From the NCBI GenBank assembly GCA_039980455.1, contig JBDXCG010000003.1, positions 1,240,001 through 1,304,000 on the forward strand: a stretch of DNA of 64,000 nt, read 5' to 3'. The position numbers were made by a program, and so were the translations under genes. The notes under the pieces were generated by a model. That model had not been told where the DNA came from. It was given only the letters and a program-made list of their open reading frames with translations, and searched no databases. Numbering within the stretch: the stretch's first letter is position 1; each line of letters starts with the position of its first letter. Shown here piece after piece: positions 58,965-64,000 of the stretch. This stretch comes from CALINF01 sp039980455 (GTDB lineage: Bacteria > Pseudomonadota > Gammaproteobacteria > Pseudomonadales > Halieaceae).

Positions 58965-61613
58965 CTAGTTCTTTAGTGCCTTGGTCACAACCTCGAAGAC
59001 ATCGGGAGACAAATCTGACTGCGCTGCAATGCGCTTAAGCGCCTTGCACATAAGCTCAGCCCTGTTCGGATAGTTACGCCACTTCGTTAACGGGGCCAGC
59101 AGTCGCGATGCAAGTTGTGGATTACGCGCATCCAGCTCTATCACCGAATCGGCCAAAAACTCATAGCCTGAGCCATCATTGCGATGGAAGTTCACCGGAT
59201 TGTTTGATGCAAAGCCACCGATCAGCGAACGCACTTTATTGGGATTGCGTAAGTCGAAATCTTCATGACTCATTAGAGACTGTACACGCTCAAGGCCGCC
59301 TGTATCTGGAATGCACGCCTGCACCAAAAACCATTGATTAACGACCAGCGCTTCACTGTGCCAGTCGCTGTAGAATTCATGCAATGCTGAGCCGCGCTGC
59401 GCATCATCGCCTTCCCAAGCGATCACCCGCAACGCGGCCAGGCGATCCGTCATATTGTCAGCGTCCTTAAACTGCGCCACAGCCAGGGCGATACCTTCAG
59501 CGCCAGCAGCCGCCAAATAATCCAGACACACGTTACGGAGACTACGCGCCGCGATCTGCTGTGCATCGGGAGCGTACTCCTGATTAGTTGCCAGCTCGTG
59601 ATAACGCTCTAGCAGCAGAGGTGCATGCGCCACCCCAATGGCTTTACGTACGGTTTGTCGCGCCACGTGAATCGCATCGACGTCTGCTCCAGCTCCATGC
59701 GCTGCCAGCTCAGCCAGGTAGTTCTCAGTGGGCAGGCGAAGCATGTCGGCGACCATGGCCGCATCCAGCGAACTGTCGCTCAATAAGTCAGCACAGGCTT
59801 GCAATAGCAGCGGATCGACTTGCGCAGCTGGGTCCGTCTGTAGATCTCCCAGTACATCGACCATCAACTGCTGGCCAGCGTCCCAGCGTACAAAGCCGTC
59901 TGCGTCACGGCTCATAAGCGCGCGCAGGTCATTGCGTGCATAGGGGTAATCCAGGCGCACCGGCGCTGAAAAACTGCGTAACAGTGATGGCACCGGACAC
60001 TCGGGCACATCAGTAAACACAAATGTCTGCTCCGGCTCGGTGAGCATCAGCACATGCTGTGTGTTGTCCTCCACCTCAAGGTTGGGCGCCGAGTCAGCTA
60101 GGTTCAGTCGCAAGTTGCCAGCATCGCCAAGCAAGCCCATCGCCACGGGTATCACAAACGGCTGCTTTTCGGGCTGTCCCGGCGTCGCAGGACAATCCTG
60201 TGACAGAGTGAGCGTGTATGTACGCGCAGACTCATCATAAAAACCGCGCGCCGATACGGTTGGCGTGCCCGCCTGTGAATACCAACGCCTGAACTGAGCG
60301 AGGTCGACACCAGACGCATCTTCCATTGCCTTGACGAAATCTTCGCAGGTTACCGCACACCCATCATGGCGCTCGAAATACAGGTCGGAACCGCGCCGGA
60401 ACGCGTCAGGACCGAGCAAGGTGTGGATCATCCGCACAACCTCTGCCCCCTTCTCATAGACGGTCACGGTGTAAAAGTTGGAAATTTCTATAAACGAATC
60501 CGGACGTATCGGATGCGCCATGGGACCGCCATCTTCGGCAAACTGCAGCGTGCGCAGCACCGTAACGTCTTCGATCCGCTTAACCGTGCGAGAACCCATG
60601 TCAGCAGAAAACTCGGCATCGCGAAACACTGTAAAACCTTCTTTGAGACTCAGCTGAAACCAGTCACGGCACGTTACCCTGTTACCAGACCAGTTGTGGA
60701 AATACTCGTGGGCGACAATTGCTTCGACGGTTTGAAAACCAACATCCGTTGTTGTCTGCGGGCTGCACAAGACACAAGATGTATTGAAAATATTGAGGCT
60801 CTTATTTTCCATCGCCCCCATATTGAAGTCGTCCACTGCCACAATATTGAACAGGTCAAGGTCGTATTCGCGTCCATAGACCTCCTCATCCCAGCGCATA
60901 GACTTTTGCAGCGCCTGCATCGCGTGTCCGCACTTGGCGATGTCTTTCTCTTCCACGTAAATGTGCAAATCGACTACCCGGCCACTTGAGGTTGTGAACT
61001 GGTCTTCGATTCGCGACAGCTCTCCTGCTACCAGTGCAAACAAGTAGGCAGGCTTGGGAAAGGGATCGTGCCAAACAGCAATCGCCCTACCGTCTTGAGA
61101 ATCCTCATGACTTACGGGGTTGCCGTTACTCAACAACACAGGGTAACGTCCGGTGTCGGCGTCAATACTCACGGTAAACACAGACATAATATCTGGTCGG
61201 TCCAGATAGTAGGTAATCTTGCGGAACCCCTCAGCCTCACACTGCGTGCAAAACATCGTACGCGACTTATAGAGCCCTTCCAGTGAGGTATTGTCCTGGG
61301 GGTGTATACGTACTCGGGTTGTTAACTCAAATGCCTCGGGTAGCGCATGTAAAACCAGACCCTGATCGTTCACACTATAGCGACTGGCGGGTAGTTCAGT
61401 TCCATCGATGGAAATCGCCAGCAGCTCTAGATCTTGTCCATCCAATTGCAGCGAGTCTACCGATTCGCCATCCGGGTTTCGCCGCATCGACAAAGTGGCC
61501 GTAACAATGGTTTCTGTCTCGTGCAGTTCAAACGCCAGGTCGGTGGTATCAATCAAAAATGCAGGAACCTGGTAGTCCTTCAAGAAAATGGTGCTGGGGC
61601 TGGCATCACGCAT
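58965..61613 (-). CDS. pepN: Aminopeptidase N (M1 family)
   Basis: An 882-residue M1 zinc aminopeptidase of the bacterial PepN type. GAMEN lies just upstream of the zinc motif H302-E303-Y-F-H306 with the distal E325 in LSLKEG. The DUF3458 Ig-like and the long helical C-terminal domains follow. It removes N-terminal residues from peptides in the cytoplasm. No signal peptide is seen. The gene is 8 nt downstream of the DUF2797 gene and converges with batD across 19 nt. Confidence 0.95.
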   Translation of the reverse strand: MRDASPSTIFLKDYQVPAFLIDTTDLAFELHETETIVTATLSMRRNPDGESVDSLQLDGQDLELLAISIDGTELPASRYSVNDQGLVLHALPEAFELTTRVRIHPQDNTSLEGLYKSRTMFCTQCEAEGFRKITYYLDRPDIMSVFTVSIDADTGRYPVLLSNGNPVSHEDSQDGRAIAVWHDPFPKPAYLFALVAGELSRIEDQFTTSSGRVVDLHIYVEEKDIAKCGHAMQALQKSMRWDEEVYGREYDLDLFNIVAVDDFNMGAMENKSLNIFNTSCVLCSPQTTTDVGFQTVEAIVAHEYFHNWSGNRVTCRDWFQLSLKEGFTVFRDAEFSADMGSRTVKRIEDVTVLRTLQFAEDGGPMAHPIRPDSFIEISNFYTVTVYEKGAEVVRMIHTLLGPDAFRRGSDLYFERHDGCAVTCEDFVKAMEDASGVDLAQFRRWYSQAGTPTVSARGFYDESARTYTLTLSQDCPATPGQPEKQPFVIPVAMGLLGDAGNLRLNLADSAPNLEVEDNTQHVLMLTEPEQTFVFTDVPECPVPSLLRSFSAPVRLDYPYARNDLRALMSRDADGFVRWDAGQQLMVDVLGDLQTDPAAQVDPLLLQACADLLSDSSLDAAMVADMLRLPTENYLAELAAHGAGADVDAIHVARQTVRKAIGVAHAPLLLERYHELATNQEYAPDAQQIAARSLRNVCLDYLAAAGAEGIALAVAQFKDADNMTDRLAALRVIAWEGDDAQRGSALHEFYSDWHSEALVVNQWFLVQACIPDTGGLERVQSLMSHEDFDLRNPNKVRSLIGGFASNNPVNFHRNDGSGYEFLADSVIELDARNPQLASRLLAPLTKWRNYPNRAELMCKALKRIAAQSDLSPDVFEVVTKALKN

Positions 61614-61621
61614 AATTCATC

Positions 61622-62455
61622 TCACAGAGTATTGAGGGCGACGTGGTAGCCGCCGTATTTGCGCATATTGATCACGCCGGTGTCGAAAATCAGGTATTGG
61701 CCTTTGATTCCCATCAAAGTCCCCGAGATCTCAGGTGTCTTGTCTAGATTGAAAGACTTTACTTTGGTTGGAAATTCCAGCACTGGATAGCGTATCTGCG
61801 TTACCGCCTCGTTCTCCAGAACGGTAATCGCCTGCAAACCATTCCGTTCGCGCAGCAATTCAATTTCAGCGGCGCACTCGCTCATGAGGCGCTGTCGCTC
61901 AGCCTCAAGATCGCGATCGCCATTGTTGCCTTTGAGCATCGCCTGCCAGTTGGTCTTGTCTGCAATATGTTTCGCGAAAGTCGTCTCAACCTCTCCGGAC
62001 TGCAGGCGGTTGCTGACTCGAAAAATAGGCTGTGCTTGTGTTGCGCCCTGATCCATCCACCGTGTGGGAACCTGGCTACCCCGTGTAATACCTACCTTCA
62101 CACCGGAGGTATTGGACAGGTACACAATATGATCAATCATGCAGTTTTGCTCGCCCCATTCAGGCTCGCGACAGGTACCGAGATGGTGATGACACAGCTC
62201 GGGCTTAACGATGCACGTATCGCACTGCGCAAGTCGCTTGAAACACGGATAGCAGTAGCCCTGACTAAAACTCTTGTTAGTCTTGCGATTACAGTGGACG
62301 CAGTTGATCACTCCGGTGTACTCAAGGCTGATGGCTTGGCCTAACAGCGCGTTGGCAGAGACTTCGGTGTCGCCGAATAACAAATGGTACTGCACGGTTT
62401 CGGCCAACTCTGTACGCATTTTGCGCACCATTCCGCTTGCCAGGTTAGCTGCCAC
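61622..62455 (-). CDS. DUF2797 family zinc-cysteine protein
   Basis: A 277-residue protein with a cysteine/histidine cluster in the first third (CVHC, CYPCF, CDTC, CHHHLGTC) that must bind zinc. GVKVGITRGSQVPTRWMDQG, a GIY-YIG-like core, follows. It is conserved beside pepN in pseudomonad relatives; function unproven. The start is GTG 62455 with AAGGAG 7 nt upstream. It lies 10 nt after the DUF1315 gene. Confidence 0.88.
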   Translation of the reverse strand: MAANLASGMVRKMRTELAETVQYHLLFGDTEVSANALLGQAISLEYTGVINCVHCNRKTNKSFSQGYCYPCFKRLAQCDTCIVKPELCHHHLGTCREPEWGEQNCMIDHIVYLSNTSGVKVGITRGSQVPTRWMDQGATQAQPIFRVSNRLQSGEVETTFAKHIADKTNWQAMLKGNNGDRDLEAERQRLMSECAAEIELLRERNGLQAITVLENEAVTQIRYPVLEFPTKVKSFNLDKTPEISGTLMGIKGQYLIFDTGVINMRKYGGYHVALNTL

Positions 62456-62465
62456 AGATTGCTCC

Positions 62466-62732
62466 TTAGTGTTGGTCCCGGTCTTTCCAGGTTAGGGGGG
62501 TTTCCCGTACTTGCGCCTCAAAAGCGCTCGTCTTCTTGCCGCGATCAATGAATCCGACACGCTCATGTTCTGGGAGGTGTATCTCGCCCCACGCGATAAC
62601 GGCCGCGAGCGCGTGCTCGCGCTGCTCCGACGTCATAGGCCGGCCATCCGGCCAACGCCCTTGCTCGAGCGCCTTCTTCAGATTTTCATAAATTTCTGGC
62701 GACATTTTGTCGATCGCCTGCTGATAGTCCAT
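62466..62732 (-). CDS. yeaC: DUF1315 (YeaC-like) protein
   Basis: An 88-residue protein with the family motif: IYENLKKALEQGRWPDGRPM then SEQREHALAAVIAWGEIHLP. It is small, soluble and widely conserved in gammaproteobacteria without a known activity. It sits in the nadK-rhomboid-yeaC-DUF2797-pepN string, 47 nt after the rhomboid gene. Confidence 0.9.
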   Translation of the reverse strand: MDYQQAIDKMSPEIYENLKKALEQGRWPDGRPMTSEQREHALAAVIAWGEIHLPEHERVGFIDRGKKTSAFEAQVRETPLTWKDRDQH

Positions 62733-62779
62733 AAGCTGGTGCCTGAGAAAAGACTAGATTATAGCGTGTGTAGCTCCGC

Positions 62780-63631
62780 TTAGGAGGTACTCGAGCGCGA
62801 AGACAACGCGAAAACCACTCCCAGAATCGCCCCGCTGACGAGCCCGCCGACATGCGCCGCATTGGCGATCGCTCCAAAGCCCAGCACTTCTACGACTCCC
62901 AGCATACACACAACCAGCCAACCCACCATGAACACCATGATCCCTGTGGGAGGTGCAATCTGCCAGGCTGGCTGCACTTTTGCGCCTGCCCAGCTAAAGC
63001 CAAGCAGTCCATAGACAACCCCGGACATCCCGCCAAACAAACTGGGGCCGCCAAACAGGTACTGGCAGGCATTGGAAACCATCGCGATCACCAGGAATAA
63101 TCCCAACATATTGAGCCCGCCCATGACACGCTCCACACGGGCCCCCAGTTCCCACAACCACAAGCTGTTGAACACTATGTGCAGCCAGCCAAAGTGAAGA
63201 AACGCCGGGGTAATAAGACGCCAATATTGTCCACCCATTTCTCCAAAGCTTATCGAGTCTCCCATCACCACTAACGGCGAAAACGTGAAATAACTCAAAA
63301 TAGTGAGTGGTAGTTGAAAGTAGATCAGCAAAAATCCGGCAATCGAAAGCAGGATTAACACGGCAGTGACTGGTGCAACGCGTAGCCGTTGAACGAGAGA
63401 CGGAGTCGGCATTCGCGGAGACTGTGTTACCTCGATTTTCACCTGACCGGAGCGCCAGGCCTCATACAATGCCTTAACTTGCGCGACAGCCTCAGGGCTA
63501 CTCACTTTAAGTACCTGCTGTCCGCGCTCCTCAAACACCCGGTGCGCAACGCCGTGCTGTTTAAGCACTGCGCTCAACGGTAGAAGATCTTCCTCAACGC
63601 CAACGCTGAGGGCGGTATGGGCAAACGTCAT
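62780..63631 (-). CDS. GlpG-like rhomboid protease
   Basis: A 283-residue rhomboid with an N-terminal cytoplasmic domain (residues 1-85) like that of GlpG, then six membrane helices. Catalytic elements are HIVFNSLWLWELG (N155), GGMSGVVYGLLG (S203) and NAAHVGGLVSG (H260). It should cleave membrane-embedded substrates. Its ATG follows the nadK stop with no gap (TAG then ATG), so it is coupled to nadK. It is distinct from the shorter rhomboid at 11643. Confidence 0.9.
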   Translation of the reverse strand: MTFAHTALSVGVEEDLLPLSAVLKQHGVAHRVFEERGQQVLKVSSPEAVAQVKALYEAWRSGQVKIEVTQSPRMPTPSLVQRLRVAPVTAVLILLSIAGFLLIYFQLPLTILSYFTFSPLVVMGDSISFGEMGGQYWRLITPAFLHFGWLHIVFNSLWLWELGARVERVMGGLNMLGLFLVIAMVSNACQYLFGGPSLFGGMSGVVYGLLGFSWAGAKVQPAWQIAPPTGIMVFMVGWLVVCMLGVVEVLGFGAIANAAHVGGLVSGAILGVVFALSSRSSTS

Positions 63632-64000
63632 CTAGTTGACCAGCGCATCGCCCCAGCGCAGCTTATCGCGGCAACTGGCATAAAAGCTGTGGCCTTTAGG
63701 GTGTAACAACAGCAGGCGATGAGGCTTCTTTACTATGGCAACTGAGTCACCGGGACGCGCCGTCAGATTTACCTGGCCATCGCAAGTCACAGGTGGGTGC
63801 GTTCTATTTCTGTCCAATATATCGATGCGGACTTCACTGTTGCCGTCCAAAACAATGGGCCGACTGCTAAGCGCGTGTGGGAACATCGGCACGAGTACAA
63901 TCGCGTCCAGTGTTGGGTGCATAATCGGCCCGCCACCAGACAATGAATAAGCGGTTGACCCTGTAGGCGTGGAGACGATTAAGCCATCAGCCCGCTGGCG
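63632..64000 (-). CDS. nadK: NAD kinase, C-terminal part (cut by window end)
   Basis: The last 122 residues of an ATP-NAD kinase. The frame runs off the window end and includes the motif STPTGSTAYSLSGGGPI, then PMFPHALSSRPIVL, both diagnostic of NadK. It phosphorylates NAD to NADP in the cytoplasm. A start inside the window (63943) would lose the nucleotide-binding motif, so the gene must continue past 64000. It is followed directly by the rhomboid gene. Confidence 0.93.
   Translation of the reverse strand, partial: RQRADGLIVSTPTGSTAYSLSGGGPIMHPTLDAIVLVPMFPHALSSRPIVLDGNSEVRIDILDRNRTHPPVTCDGQVNLTARPGDSVAIVKKPHRLLLLHPKGHSFYASCRDKLRWGDALVN

Noticed and set aside
1..64000. tRNA/rRNA genes, CRISPR array, insertion sequences, prophage or integron
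   Set aside because: None recognised by eye: no repeat-spacer pattern, no transposase or integrase frame, no tRNA-like cloverleaf with the T-loop consensus. A tRNA or covariance-model scan would be decisive.

Overview
The window looks like a chromosome segment of a marine-type heterotrophic gammaproteobacterium. It probably belongs to the Cellvibrionales/Pseudomonadales side (Halieaceae- or Spongiibacteraceae-like). This rests on gene content only: a 180-kDa-type NAD-glutamate dehydrogenase, ribosome modulation factor, a TIGR02647 protein, a MoxR/Bat operon, a CYP153 alkane hydroxylase, a Baeyer-Villiger monooxygenase and several acyl-CoA/propionyl-CoA enzymes. I saw no rRNA, tRNA, CRISPR array, transposase or phage gene. 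Coding density is high and most genes lie in short operons with 4- or 8-nt overlaps.

Region 1 (0-14.3 kb) is a mixed set: an acyl-CoA synthetase, an exported NADP-binding protein, two lipoproteins of which one is an alpha/beta hydrolase, a phospholipase-D-like lipoprotein, NnrS, a phosphoribosyltransferase, two small conserved proteins, an exported MDR oxidoreductase, a rhomboid protein with an RsuA pseudouridine synthase, and an exported metallo-beta-lactamase-fold hydrolase. Region 2 (14.6-24.99 kb) has a NapC-type tetraheme plus octaheme hydroxylamine-oxidoreductase-like pair, propionyl-CoA synthetase, CYP153, and a two-gene unit in which a methyltransferase-like domain is fused to a GspE/PilB ATPase and followed by a MoxR-like AAA ATPase. 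A second phospholipase-D lipoprotein closes it.

Region 3 (25.0-46.2 kb) is catabolic. A leftward run carries glutathione-linked proteins, DUF2855, an exported M20 peptidase, a Rieske oxygenase, a GcvT-like methyltransferase and two tandem phytoene-desaturase-like flavoproteins. It faces a rightward operon of YjbQ, glycolate oxidase GlcDEF and a thiolase-like protein. A BVMO, a GFA protein, ACC deaminase and a DUF2235 hydrolase follow leftward. The substrate cannot be read from sequence, but oxidative demethylation and C1/C2 salvage would fit the parts.

Region 4 (46.6-64 kb) is conserved backbone: rmf, NAD-GDH, the MoxR-DUF58-DUF4381-BatA-BatB/C-BatD operon, then pepN, DUF2797, DUF1315, rhomboid and nadK, the last cut by the window edge. 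From memory, the same genes lie near one another in Pseudomonas aeruginosa. The first 46 kb therefore look like the more lineage-specific part.

The candidates most worth following as undescribed systems are the PCMT-like/GspE fusion with its AAA partner, the haoCA-like cytochrome pair, and the Rieske/GcvT/double-flavoprotein cluster.
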